Assembly (NCBI RefSeq): GCF_900324485.2
Contig: NC_046650.1
Location: 9,742,828-9,806,827 of the forward strand
Direction: 5' to 3'
Origin: Mastacembelus armatus
Lineage: Eukaryota; Chordata; Actinopteri; Synbranchiformes; Mastacembelidae
DNA: 64,000 bases
Shown: piece by piece, positions 45,952-58,815 of the stretch
Layout: every line of letters begins with the position of its first letter
How positions within the stretch are numbered: position 1 is the stretch's first letter
The notes under the pieces: model-generated
What the model saw: only the letters and a program-made list of their open reading frames with translations
Told to the model about the DNA's origin: nothing
Databases searched by the model: none
Position numbers and translations under genes: made by a program

Positions 45952-48900
45952 ATGAGTCTCCGCCAGCCAACTTCCACACTGGACAGGTATGATCCTCATA
46001 CCTATTACACCCAGGCAGTTTCCGTTAATGTGGTTAACATTCTGTTTTTATTTTAGTAACTCGTTCAAAAATGTGGCGCTTGCAGATCAGAAAATTGATG
46101 TGTCTTTATCTGACCAGTGTGATCACTGGAAAAACTGGTCAGACAGGCTGTGAGATGAAAAAGCTGTTGTCTCGGACAAGGAAAGGACAAAATACTGCAT
46201 GTATTCGTGACAAAACCTTAGAATTCTTACTTTAAATCAAATTTAGGCAACATATTTAACATCAGTATAATTTAAAGTACGTGTCTTATCTCTTGCTTTA
46301 ATGTCAGCATCACCTGCAGTATTTGCCTTTGCTAAAACACTCATTGTACTGTAGTTCATCCTGGTTGTTACTGCTCTTCATCACCACATTGGCTGAGTAG
46401 CCCCACGCTGTTTCTGTGCTTGTTTGTCTGATGCCTCTTTGTCTTGATCCCAGTGTCTATCCTGTTTTTCCTGCTGTCAACTATTTTATGTGAGCGTTCT
46501 TGTGCACATGCCCGTCACTTCCCACTGCTGTCTGTGTGTGTCATGTGACTCCAGGGCAGCCAATAAGAAAAACGCCCACCTGTTAAGGTAGGACAGCTCT
46601 CCAGTGAGAGCCTCTGTCAGGTTTTGGGGTTAATGTTACCTATGAGGAAAAAGAAATGGTATGCATACAAGTGTATTTTATTTGCTTGAGGTGTGCTTCG
46701 GGTCATTGGGATGTACTGACTCATATCCATCTCTAAGTGTCATATTAACACCTAAGTTCAAAAACAATGTTTACGCCGTACTGAAAGTATAGCTGTCCTT
46801 TAAGCCAACCAGTCATTGAGTCTCTCGAGTGATACACACTTAAATAAATGTATTCTTAGAGCCTATGGCTGCTTTCAGTGATTATAAAGCTGTTTCCTCT
46901 TGGTCAGTTTTTCTGTGTCTTCAGAAATGGTCATCATTATGAATTCCTCTCTTTTCTCTTTTGTCCCTTTTGTCTTTATCTTTTCTTCTTTCAATCATGC
47001 TTCGCTTTCAGCCCCTTTGCTGCTTGGTGAGTTTTCATGTCAACTGCATTCTTGTTTCCTATGCTATTCATATACTCACTCAGATTCTGACTGTATCTAT
47101 CCCACATCTGGCCATGTGACCCCCCCCCCCCAATCTCTTATTGCTCTGTGTACCATTGTAAGTTTGTCTTCTTTCTCCTTGGCCATCACTTTTTATCTCC
47201 TCCACTGATCCTCCCTCCTCTGCATTTTGTCCCTTTAGATCTCACATCTCTTCCTCTAACCCTGCAACCCTAAAATGACCTGCTTAGTGTTGTTTCACGC
47301 TGAGCTTCTCTTCTCATCTCTTCAAACTCAGGCTCAGCAGTCTGACTGTTGGGGACTCAGAGCGCAAAACCTCTGCTATACACCAGAGGGAGCCAGCAGC
47401 TGACATCCTCGTTGAGAGTATGGGTAATTACAGCTGTTTCAGAATCAACTTAATATCATTTGATGTTCCTTGATTAAATTGTAGATCTTCTGGTTTTTAT
47501 CTGCCAGGTCCAGGTCTTGTCCAGCGATGTGTTGTTGTGCAGAAGGACCAACTCGGCTTTGGCTTCACAGTATGTGGAGAGAGAATCAAGCTGGTGCAGA
47601 ACGTCCGACAAGGTGAGACATGTGCACATTTGGTGTGTGCTAATGCACACAGATGTTCCAACAAACTGCCACAAAAGCTGTTTTTCTAAGATTATATATT
47701 TATACTGTATGCCTACATTCATCCTTACAGGTGGTGCTGCAGCCAAGGCCGGGGTCCAAGAAGGGGACAGAATCATAAAGGTTTTCACTACTTTCTATTA
47801 CAGACACTGAATCTGAGTGTTATTTAGTTTCCTCCTTTTTTGAGTGTTGATTTCCTTCTTGTCCATCTGTCTCCTCTCTCAGGTTAATGGTTCGCCGGTG
47901 TCTTCCATGTCCCATCAGGAGGTGGTAAAGCTCATCAAATGTGAGTTCAAATACAAAGAGAGTCCTGTTATTATTTTATGTGTTTGGTATGTTTATATAT
48001 TGTTGTTTTTATCATTGCGAAGCTGGGCCGTATGTAGCTATGACATTGCAAGGACCACCCCCTTCGGCAGCCTCATTGCCCTTGGAGCCCCTCCCCACTG
48101 ACCTCACATCCAATCAAAGGTCGTCTCTGAGTGGGGACACTCCACCCCCTCCACCTCCACCCCTGCCCTCTGGAATGAGCAGCACACCTACCCAAAGAAT
48201 CACTGGACCCAAACCACTACAGGTTAGTGAAATTATATTGATATTGCGTAGCTGACACTCATTTCCTAGCTTCTATGAGCATGAATCAATACAGAGCAAA
48301 TAAAGCTTCATAGAAGAAAGATTGTCATTTGATTTATAACATTATAGTGATTTAGTGATTTACAAGTTCTGTTAATATGTTTTTTAGGACCCAGAAGTGC
48401 AGAAACACGCCACTGAGATACTCAGGAAAATGCTGGAGCAGGAAGAGGCTGAACTTCAGGTACACACATTACATACCAATTATAGTCTAAATTAGCCTGT
48501 GAAGAACGTAGGCTAGGCATAAAAACAAACAGAAGTACATAAGTCACACCACAAGCCAGAAGAGTAAAACAAGTACGACTTTTAGTCCGTAAAAATGGTA
48601 GGTCATTTCCATGCAAGAATCCATGACGCACTAAAATCTAAGCTCTGCGTTTCATGATGCTATCTGCACATTAGCTACAATGGTGTTTTGTAACTGCAAT
48701 GTGTTGTTGTTAACTAGACCTGATTGACTTGCAGGACTTGATGGAGGAGTGGATGAAGAATCCATCTCCATCACTAGGGGAAAGGATTGAAAGCGCCAAG
48801 AGGAGAGCACACCAAGTCAGGGTCAAAATCCAGCAAGACGTGGTAAATGAGAAAATTATGGATTTTGATGTAAAAGTATAATAAGAAAATATAAGATGAT

Positions 48901-51900
48901 TTCAGATTTTATAATCAGTCACCACGTCACCTCTCCTGTCTTGAAAATTAACTGATGCTTTACTCGCCCTCTCCAGGACGGCACGCGATCAGAATTCATC
49001 AGTAGCTATGTTATAGCTGGGGAAGGTTTGTATCTCAGATTTTTTCCTCATTCTGGACTGCTAATATTTAGCATGCTTAATTCATGAATTAATTTGATTA
49101 CAGATTAGCAAAATGGTTTAAAACTCCTCTGCTCTTTCATAGGTCGACTGTCAGTGGACTCGAGTGAAGGAGACATGGAGGTGGGCTGCACAGTTGTGCC
49201 TTTTTTCATAAACTACCACGATTGTATGTGTGTGTTTGTGTATGTGATTGTCCCACTCATTCCGTCCCCTTCGTCCTCCCTCCCTCCTCCTCACCAGGCC
49301 TTTGAGAGTCCCCACTCCTCCCCTTCATCCTCCTTCAGGACCCCCCTACACCGACGGCAGAGCTCCGACACACATTTGGTGAGATAGACACATGCACGTG
49401 CATTCACTTTAAACGTTCATGGCAAGAAGAAGCTCACTCACACTGAAAATGCACACAGGTAGTGCCCCTTTCTGCTAAGGTATTATCAGACAGAAACTCT
49501 TAGTTGACTACTAGATTATTGCTTGCTATTTACTTCTCAATATCAAACAGGATATGGATCATTGCATCTCTTCTAGTAGAAATAAATCTGCGAAGAGTCT
49601 AAACCCGAGAGGGAGGTAGAGAGAGACAGACAGGAAGAGGGGAGACAAGGCCTGCATTAATAGCTGTAGGGTTTTAACTCACTGTGTTCTGAACCTCCAC
49701 GACAAAATTAGATATGTCGCTCCATGCTCTCCACGTCGTCTGCTCCTCTCCATTTCTGCCATGCACCACCGTGACTTAGATAGCTGTTTAAAATGTATGA
49801 GAGAAGCCATGAGACTGAGAAGATAATTCATCACCACAACATTCATCCTGTGTTTCACATTATCCTACTCGTTTGCAAGTGCACGTACTGCCGTCAGCGT
49901 GCTCAAGCATATGAGCAGGTGCTTTCTATTGTCTGAAATCTCTGCCTTTGTGCATCTTTGTTCAAAGGGTGGAAAAGCCCAAATCATCAGCCCTGAGGAA
50001 GAGGATGAAGATGATGATGGCTATGCATTTAATGAGGTGAGAAGGACATTTAGTGTGATTTTTAGCCCTCTTTTGCTGCTTGTGTATTTTCTTCCTTTAT
50101 CTACCCTGCACTTTATAGTTTCCTTTATCTATGCAGTTATTTCTATTTCCCTTTTGTCTTGCAGATGGACGGTCCGTTCCAGGACATTGAGTTGTTAAAG
50201 TCACGACCGGCACACATGATGGTGTTCATGAGATATATCTTCACCCAGCTGCTGGATCCCAACCCTCTGGTCAGTCTTTGTTATAGTCTACATTAGCTTT
50301 AAACAAGCATAATCAAACGATGTGTTGGGTTTGTACTCATAATTTTCTGACACCCCTATTTTTTTTCTTTATTTGTTCTTTGGAAGCAATGGAACCAAAC
50401 TCTACTTGTTTGGATAAACAAAACAGAAACATCGATTTTCAGTGTTGCCATGTGTATATCTGGGTTTTGTTGCTAATGTAAATGGTTGTGTGTGTCTAAA
50501 TTAGCTGTTCTACTTGACGGTGGAGGCCTACCTAAGCTCCAGTACGAAAGACGCTCGTGCACTAGCACCTCAGATCTGCTCCCATTTCCTGGACCCAGAT
50601 GCTGTATGTACAAACCTATTTTAATAATTTTATACCTAATTTTTAATTTAAAAAAGTGACTAATATCTTATGTACCAGAGACATTTACATTGTTGGTTTA
50701 GAAAGAAAAAAAATGGTAGAGTGTGATGTTACACAATGCTTATAAGCCCTGAATTTGATCTTATTATCATGACAGATTACAAGATCATTACTTTTTTTTC
50801 TCACAGCCCTTGAAAATTAAAGTGCGAGAAGAGTATCTCACAGATATAGGTAAGAGTCAATTAAAGGCTTGGACTTCAGTTGTCTATATCTGACATTGGA
50901 GCTGGAAAGATGACTGATCCTTATGGCTGTGTTGTTAATGTTATGTACGTGTCTGTTTACTGACCTGCTGTTCTCTGTCCCTCGTCCCTTCAGAAAGTCG
51001 ACTTCATGCCCAGGAGGACATCAGAGGACCTCTGTCTGAGCTCCAACAGCAGGTACTGCCAGACATCCAGGACCAAATCCAGGACTACAGGTACGTTCCT
51101 TTCGTCTGTAACATTGGCAGTTAGTCAGTGAAAACTTAGACTTGTCTCCCTTTTATTTTTTTGTCTAAGATGTCTACTTAGCTTACTTGTGCTTCACAGG
51201 AACAAGCAGATGATGGGTCTCGGTTCTCTGTTTGGAGAAGGAGACCTGCAGCACCTTGATGGTGACCCAGCGAAAGAGAGACAGGTGGTGGACAAACAGG
51301 TCACTGCCCTCTGGGAGATCCTGTGAGTCTGTGTCTTATTTACATACTGCTGTTTGATCATGTTTTTACTTTTGCCAGAAACTAAAATTCACAGCAACTT
51401 AAGATTCATGACAAGAACAAGGTATTATTTTCTGGACAAGTTGACTCACTTTCATGTAAATGATTTAAAAATAGAGGAAATCTTTTGGTTTGGTACACAT
51501 CAACATATTTCTAGCCTTATGCCTAAAAGTAGATTAAAACTGTACATCCATATTGAAAAAAGTTTACATGAAACTGATTTTCTGAACACACAAATACACA
51601 CATAAACGCACACACACACTGTTAAACCAGGTTTGCCTGGCAACAAGGTTAGTTGTGAGGGGCCCAATAAAATGGTTATTACGAACCGAAAAGAGATACT
51701 CACCCAAGCTGTAATAACAAAGGTCATTATCATTACTGAAAACCACATGACATTTACACCTCTGCTTTTATACACTCACAGGCTGATTTGCATCACATGA
51801 CAGACACTACACTTTCTTACCTACAACCAGTGGTTGCACTTGCGTGAACTGGATTTAACTTGAAGGAATTAACCTAAATGCCTCTTTGAGAGTCTTGTTA

Positions 51901-54758
51901 TTTCTTGTTAAGGGTGTTAACAACCTTCTCGTTTCTGTTCTTACTCCAGATCAAAGCATGAAGAGGACAGAAGGTACCTAACTTCATCAGCTTGCTTATT
52001 TATCTTCACACCTTTCCTTCGATTCTCATTTTTCTCATTCTGGTTCTTTTTTCCTCCTCATCATGTCTGTTCTGCCTGTTTCTGTCCATCTCCTCTCTTC
52101 ACTCTTCTCCCTCAGTTCTCCTCTGGCATCAGCAGTGCTACTATATCTGCGTCATTCTGGTATCAAGCTAAGAGACTCCAAGGTCTTTCCTGGTCTGAGC
52201 ACAGAGAAGGAGAAGTGGCTGGCTTTCCTAAAGACAAAAAAGGTAGGTTTGACTCCCCCAGAAAACACAGCAAACTCATGAAAAGCTGTTATTCCTATGA
52301 GACATGTCCATAAATAAAAGAAGATGTATACTGATTTTCAACATGACTTCATGGTTTCTTTGGCCACAGTTAAGTGGCATGAAAAAAGAGAAAGATGGAG
52401 AGGATAAAAAGAGAAATCCCATACTGAAGTACATCGGCAAACCCCGAGCCACATCCCATTCCAGTAAGTATTATGCATAGAACGACAAATAATTCCTTGA
52501 GCCAGTGGTTGAACTCAGGAATATTTTATCATGAATCATTCATTTTATCTCATATCAAAACCAACTTGATGGTCAAAGGGTTAATGCATGCACACATTTA
52601 AAATCACTCTAATCGTCGTGCTGGTCTCATGAGTACATCAGTTTCCTCACTATTGTATTTTGTCTGACAATATTGATTTCTTTTTGTTCATTGTTCGTCC
52701 ACATGTTATTCTGATTTCATTATTTCTTTCTGATTCATTTTGATTTTGTAGCATTCCATGTCCCCTTGTCACCCACTGAAGGTATTTATTTTTTAATCAT
52801 TGAACTTTTGTTTTTGCTTTATAATTAAATTTTGCTTTTTGACAATCATACTTGTTTTTGTTAATGAAATGAATCACGTCATCCCTTTCTGCTAAAAATA
52901 GCAACAATGATAATAGGAATAATTTTTTATTATACTACACAATTAAATATCTTTGTGTGCAGTCCGTCCTGGCAATGTCAGAAACATCATTCAGCAGTTT
53001 GAGAATCACACAGAACCAACAGGAGAGGAGGGGGGAGATCCTGCCGACCCCCAGAGGCTCTCATCCAGCAGCCTGGGAGAAGAAAGCATGGACGGCCCTA
53101 CGGTCTCAGTGCGTCTGGCACGCAGCGAGTCCTTAAAGGCTCAGGGAGAAGGGCGTCGGCGTGGCGGTGCCTCGGGAACAGAGTCTGTCCCCCGCTCGCG
53201 AAGCGATGTGGATATGGAGGACTGTGGAGAGGAGAGGGAGGGGCCAGGCCTCAGGCTGTTGCAGCACAGTGCCTCTTCATCTGCGTCTAGCAGCTCTGCA
53301 CGGTAAAGATTCACTAAGCCAGGTGCAGACATTTTGTAGCATCCTTCACAGCAGGATAATTTGTCATCAATTACTAAAAACCTTGCGGAATCTGAGCACC
53401 TCTCTTGGTAAAAGCTTTACAGTCGAGATAACTCCTAAACACCCTTACGATCACCCTGTGATCAGTGTAGGTTTTCACCTCATGTCATCTCTCTCTCCAC
53501 TCTCTCCCAAACTCAGGTCTCTAGAGAACCCTACACCCCCATACACCCCTCGGTCTAGACGCAGGTGAGTTTCCATATTGTCCCCATAGTTGATTTCTGA
53601 TAGATCAACATTAATTAAGTCATTTTATGAAAGGACATCAAAGATGGTACATACATTTCCCACATGTAAAAGTGTCAGCATCTTTCAATTTCAGGGCTAC
53701 CCATACTGTTGTGGTGCTTTTAATAGCTGTGTTAGTGTAAAAAAAAAAAAGAAAGCTGGGTAATTATTAACTAACATTTCTCTCTGTCTATTTGTGTGTG
53801 TCTCTTTTCTGTCACTGTCTCTTCATCCGACCATCCACCCATGTGCATTTGGGTCTGTCTGCTGTGCAGGAGCGTGGACTCACCTTTAGCCCTGCTTCCG
53901 GATGCTGCAGCGCTGGAGGATGAGGTGTGTGACACACAGAACTGGCAGGAGACGGTGTCTCCTCAGCTCCTTACCACGCTCAGCCCAAGAGAAGTGGACA
54001 GGCAGGCTGTCATCTATGGTAAGAGGTCATTTAAACAAATGTATCTATGATTGTAATATTTAAACAGCAACTTTTTTCATAAATCACATTTCTCACGAAC
54101 ATCTTATGAATTAAGACAGCTATCTCTCAATTTGCACCTCTCTGCTTATCATCTTCAGAACTGTTCACCACTGAGGTGTCCCACCTGCGTACTTTGAGGG
54201 TCCTGGACCAGGTCTTTTTCCAAAAGATGAGGTCTGTGCTGAACTCTGATGAGCTGGCTTGCATCTTCCCCAACTTGCCCCAGGTCTACGAACTCCATGG
54301 TCAGTCTTTGTCTGTCTGCAAGGGTGGATGTGTGTGTCAGGGTTTTTTATATGCAGTTCCAGAAAGTCTGAAATTAATAGAGTGAATCCTATAGTCAAGT
54401 CCATTTCAGCATATTTTCAAATTAATACATGAAACTCAACTAAAAATAGCATTACTGTCCTACTACAAAATTCAGAGTAATATATATTTACTTACATGAT
54501 TTAGGTTCTTTTAATCTCATGTTGATGTTTCTTTTATGTTGCTCCTTTGCAGCAAGTCTGTGTGAGGCGATGAAGAAGCGAAGAGAAACTCCAATAGTGC
54601 AGGACATTGGGGACGTTATGCTGGCCAGGGTGAGTTTATCATTAATCCCCAGCCATCAGTTTCACCCTCCATCATTTCATTTCAGTTTTAATCACCTCCT
54701 GTTTACATTTAAGTGAATGTCTAATATGTTCAGTAAATCAATATTGGAGCGCTCTGTG

Positions 54759-54797
<39 letters not shown>

Positions 54798-57700
54798 CAG
54801 TTTGAAGGTGCAGCTGGAGATGAGTTTCAAGAGCAAGCAGCTCAGCTGTGCAGCCAGCAGTCTCAGGCTCTGGAGCTCATCAAGAACAAACAGCGTAAAG
54901 ACCCCCGCTTCGCCCACATCATCCAGGTACACACACAGTCATGCACTAATGTACTTTTCTTTTGGCTTGTGAAAGACCATGATTCAGGACTTCTTTTTTG
55001 GTTTCTCTTTGTCAGCTTACATATTTGTGAATACGTTCCTATAACGGGAAGATAGTGCCCTGTTTTTTATCTTGTGCCTGTGTTTTCCATTATAGTTGCA
55101 TAGACGTGATATTTACACAATATGTGTCTGACATTTGTTCAGGAGTGTGAGGCGAGTCCTCACTGTCGGAGGCTGCAGCTCAAAGACCTGCTGGTGTCAG
55201 AGATGCAGAGACTCACCAAGTACCCTCTGCTACTGGACAACATCATTAAACACACAGAGGGTGAGGAATCAGGAGGTTCACGTTATAAGAACCAGAAAAT
55301 CATAAAAGGTGTGAATTTTTTAAAGAAAAAATACTGTTTTTCCTGTAGCTGGTACATCAGACCTCCCATCACTCCAGCGCGCCCAGGCTTGTTGCCGAGG
55401 GATACTGCAGGCTGTCAACGAGGTCGTCAGGGAAACAGAGCATCGTCAACGCCTCAGCCAATACCAACGCAGGCTGGATGCTGCACCTCAGTTCAAGGTG
55501 ACAGAACAGTTTGTTTCAGCTGGTTTGTTTCCACCTGTCATCTGTCCTTTTAAAATCTAATTTAGTTTTACTTACAGAGTCTGGATCTCACCACCAAGAG
55601 GATGATTCATGAGGGTCCTCTCACCTGGAAAGTTAACAAAGATAAGCAGATAGGTCAGTATCTGAGTCTTTGATAAAAAAAAAAAAAAAAGTTTCATCAG
55701 TTTGGTTACATACCCTGTAATAACATTCCTCTGTATCCCTCCATCAGAGATCCAAGCTCTGCTGCTGTCAGACTGCCTGGTCCTCCTTCAGAGGGGCCCA
55801 GATGACCGGCTGCAGCTGCGATATCCATCCCGCTGGCTGGGTGGAGGTGGAGTGGTCAGCGGGGACAGTAAGACTTCCTTTAGCCCCCTGGTGAGGCTGG
55901 ACTCACTGCTGGTCCGCTCAGTAGCTACAGGTACTGAAGTATCTTTAAATATGTCTCATTCTAAATTTTGGGGTATACAAGTGATTTTTTTTTTCTTGTG
56001 TCACTGATCAAATGTCCACATATCGTGATTTCTATCTAGATAACAAAGCCCTTTACATCATCAGCACCACAGAGAGGCAGATCTATGAACTTGTGGCTGG
56101 GACATCATCAGAGAAGAACACGTAATCTCTTTAATATAGATGATATTTACATTGGAACTATCTGTTTTTCATAGCAATTCATTTACAGGATGTGTTCTTT
56201 TTTTTTTTTTTAAGCTGGAAAGATTTACTCGAAAAGACCATCTCATCAACTGGTGGTTCATCGCCCCTGATCAATCATGGATCTATACCGTGAGGAAATT
56301 TGAAATTCTTGAATAATTAATAAAGGAATGTATTAGGAGTCCTTTTCAAGAGGGCCACTTGAATTAGTTTAAAGACATGTTGAGCATTATTATTACTGTT
56401 ATAAGTCAACTTTTACATTCCTAACTTTAAAGGCTTTCATCAAGTCATAAACTGGACGATACCTTGTTTACGCTTAATGTGTATCGTCTATTTTCTCTAG
56501 CTCCCCCAGTCTACGCAGTGCATCCCCAGTCTCAACTGGCAGCAATGTCTATGCAGGTAACAATCATGTTATAATCATCAGCTTCACCTGTCTGTTAGAA
56601 ATCTAGAACGACAGCAGATTTAAAGTGTTTTTTTTTTTTTTATGTCCAACAATTTGAAATCTTCCAGACAACTCACTGACAGAGCAGTCAGATTCCATGG
56701 AGACTCATTCCTCCAACAACATTGATCATGACGACACACCTACTGACCAGTCAGAAGCTTTCATTTGTGATGAAAGACAAGGCGGCGTGGCAGAGGCTGC
56801 TTTACAAGACGGTGAGAGGGCAGCTTGAAGCTGCAGCTGACTAATTTTATCTTTGCTGAGTGTAATTCAGTCCCAATATATTTTTATTCATTTAGTGTAA
56901 GTTTCTATTTACAAGAAAAAGGAAATTAACCAAATGACTTTACGTTACTGTTTTTTCCTCCTGTTCATTAAACGGCTAGTAATCAGGAATTGATGTTGTG
57001 TCTCTACAGTTGAAACACTACGACAGCTCATATTTCGAGACCTGGAAGCAGAGGGAGTGAGCCACGATTCTGATGACACACCGACCAATGAGATGGCCAA
57101 TGAAAAGAGCTCGATGACCGAAAGACACCAGCCAGAGTCACTGGAGACTGTCCTCAACCTTTGCGCTGATGAATTGAAGACTGAGCCTGAACAGGTTCTA
57201 CCATCAGACTCTGGACCACCCAAAATTCAGGTCGTAAGGAAAGGTAGCGGATCACAAAAGTCTATTATTTTAATCTTTACTTCTTCTGCACAGTTGGCTG
57301 ATCAATGTGAAATGACTGAATTCTTAGGTTCTTTTCAATTTTAAATCTGAAATATGAACAACACTAAACCTTAATCTCAATCCCTTGAGAAAACAGTGTT
57401 GTTCAGCTGTCTGTTTTTGGAAAAGCAGACACCTATGACATCTTTGCATGTTTCTTTGGCATGTGGTGATTATTTTTGTTTCTTACGCAACAATCTTTTT
57501 TTTCTCTTTTGTCTGCTTGCCGTTAACACAATGACACACTGATCCAACACTGGTCTACCTCTCAACTTCTCTCACCCCTTACACTATACAAAACTCTATA
57601 CAAAAACCTCTCCACACTGTTTTCTGTTCCACACTTCTATCCTCTGTGCATAGCTGTGGTTGCGGGTCCTTCTACTTCTTCTTCTTTTGTCCCTGATGAT

Positions 57701-58815
57701 ATCAACAATGATGTCACCCTCCTCTCCAACCAATCATCTAAAGAGAGAGGCGAAGCCACTGCACAGGGTAATGATGACTAAATCAGTCTGTTCTGTAGTA
57801 TTTAATCAGTCAGTTTTTCAGAATGTATTCTATAAGCTCCTGTAGTCACTCACCAACACACACATCCTTTTGCTTTAGGGAATACTTTCTACTTGGTAAT
57901 GCCCTCAGAGCAGGGAGAAAGCATCACTGATGACCTCAGTGACCCTCCCACACCCACTGCCAGCCACTTCCCCCAGCCTCTGGAGGAAGTGATGTCATCA
58001 CAGACCCAGCAAGAACAGGAGACACCAGCCTACAAGGCAGAGTCCAGCCTGTCAGAGGCTGAGCAACCGGAACAGGAAGAACAAAAGGGACGCTCGCAGG
58101 CTGGGCATCAGAGTCACGTAATCAGCAACGCGGATGAGATTTTTCACACGATTGAGGGATTGATGGACAAGCTGCGCCATTTGAAAGTGAGTTTGTGTTT
58201 ACGTGGGAACCAGGTGGCTTAACTGACACAGCCGATGATCAGTCTGTGTCCATTAACTCTCAGCCAATTGTAACAGACAGCTCACATCACAAAGCCTTTA
58301 AGTGAACTAAAGTGGGTCCCTATGGCATTACATCAATGTCAAAACTAGAGGGCGCAAAAACACATGGTGAAAAACATACACCTGCCTATTTTAACGGTTT
58401 GCAAGTGCCAATATCCCCACTTGTGAGGACATATGTGACATTTAACTATTTGAAAAGAAGACCCACAAGCAGACTGCATTTCACCTCTCAGTATCTGCTG
58501 ATGTTCTGCTGTTCCTCTTTACAGGAAATAGAAAAGGCACATCACAAGCTTTTGAAAACCCTCAGAGAGTCTCCTGCCAATCAAGAGTCTGAGGACCAAC
58601 AATGCCACTCAGCAACCGTCTCCAGGACACCGTCTCTGGATCGCGGCTCAGGAGACGGTGAGTGGGCTCTCAACTCAATTCACATCTTAAATCTTAGAAA
58701 AACCATTATTGCCATTGCAGTTACAATTCTTTTGCATACTTTTTTTATTTCTTTAACACATCCAGGCAAAGAGGGAAATTCAGCAGAACCGAAGATTCAA
58801 TCGACTGGATTCTGA
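45952..58815 (+). CDS. arhgef11: PDZ-RhoGEF (Rho guanine nucleotide exchange factor 11)
   Basis: Forty coding exons, all GT-AG with matching phases, add to 1434 codons including the stop. Key exons: 45952-45986 (MSLRQPTSTLDR, like human MSVRLPQSIDR), 47332-47423, 47508-47612, 47731-47780 and 47883-47940 (PDZ, LGFGFTV...GDRIIKVNG), 48023-48222 (proline-rich), 50165-50269 to 51200-51322 (RGS-like, ELLKSRPAH), 52752-52781 and 52963-53302 (FHVPLSPTEVRPGNVRNIIQ), 54159-54299 to 55349-55497 (DH, TTEVSHLRTLRVLDQVFF, MQRLTKYPLLLDNIIKHTE), 55578-55653 to 56215-56289 (PH), 57879-58186 and 58525-58657 (C-terminal coiled coil), 58766-58815 (end). It activates RhoA downstream of Galpha12/13 and plexin-B. 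The NIIQ and FHVPLSP pieces fit ARHGEF11 rather than ARHGEF12. Human ARHGEF11 is 1522 residues. Confidence 0.95.
54754..54794 (+). repeat. (TG)n run at the 3' splice site of arhgef11 exon 27
   Basis: About twenty TG units end just before TATGTCAG, the acceptor of the DH-domain exon 54801-54926. There is no ordinary pyrimidine tract, so the UG repeat takes its place. UG repeats are known binding sites for TDP-43 and CELF splice regulators. Confidence 0.85.
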
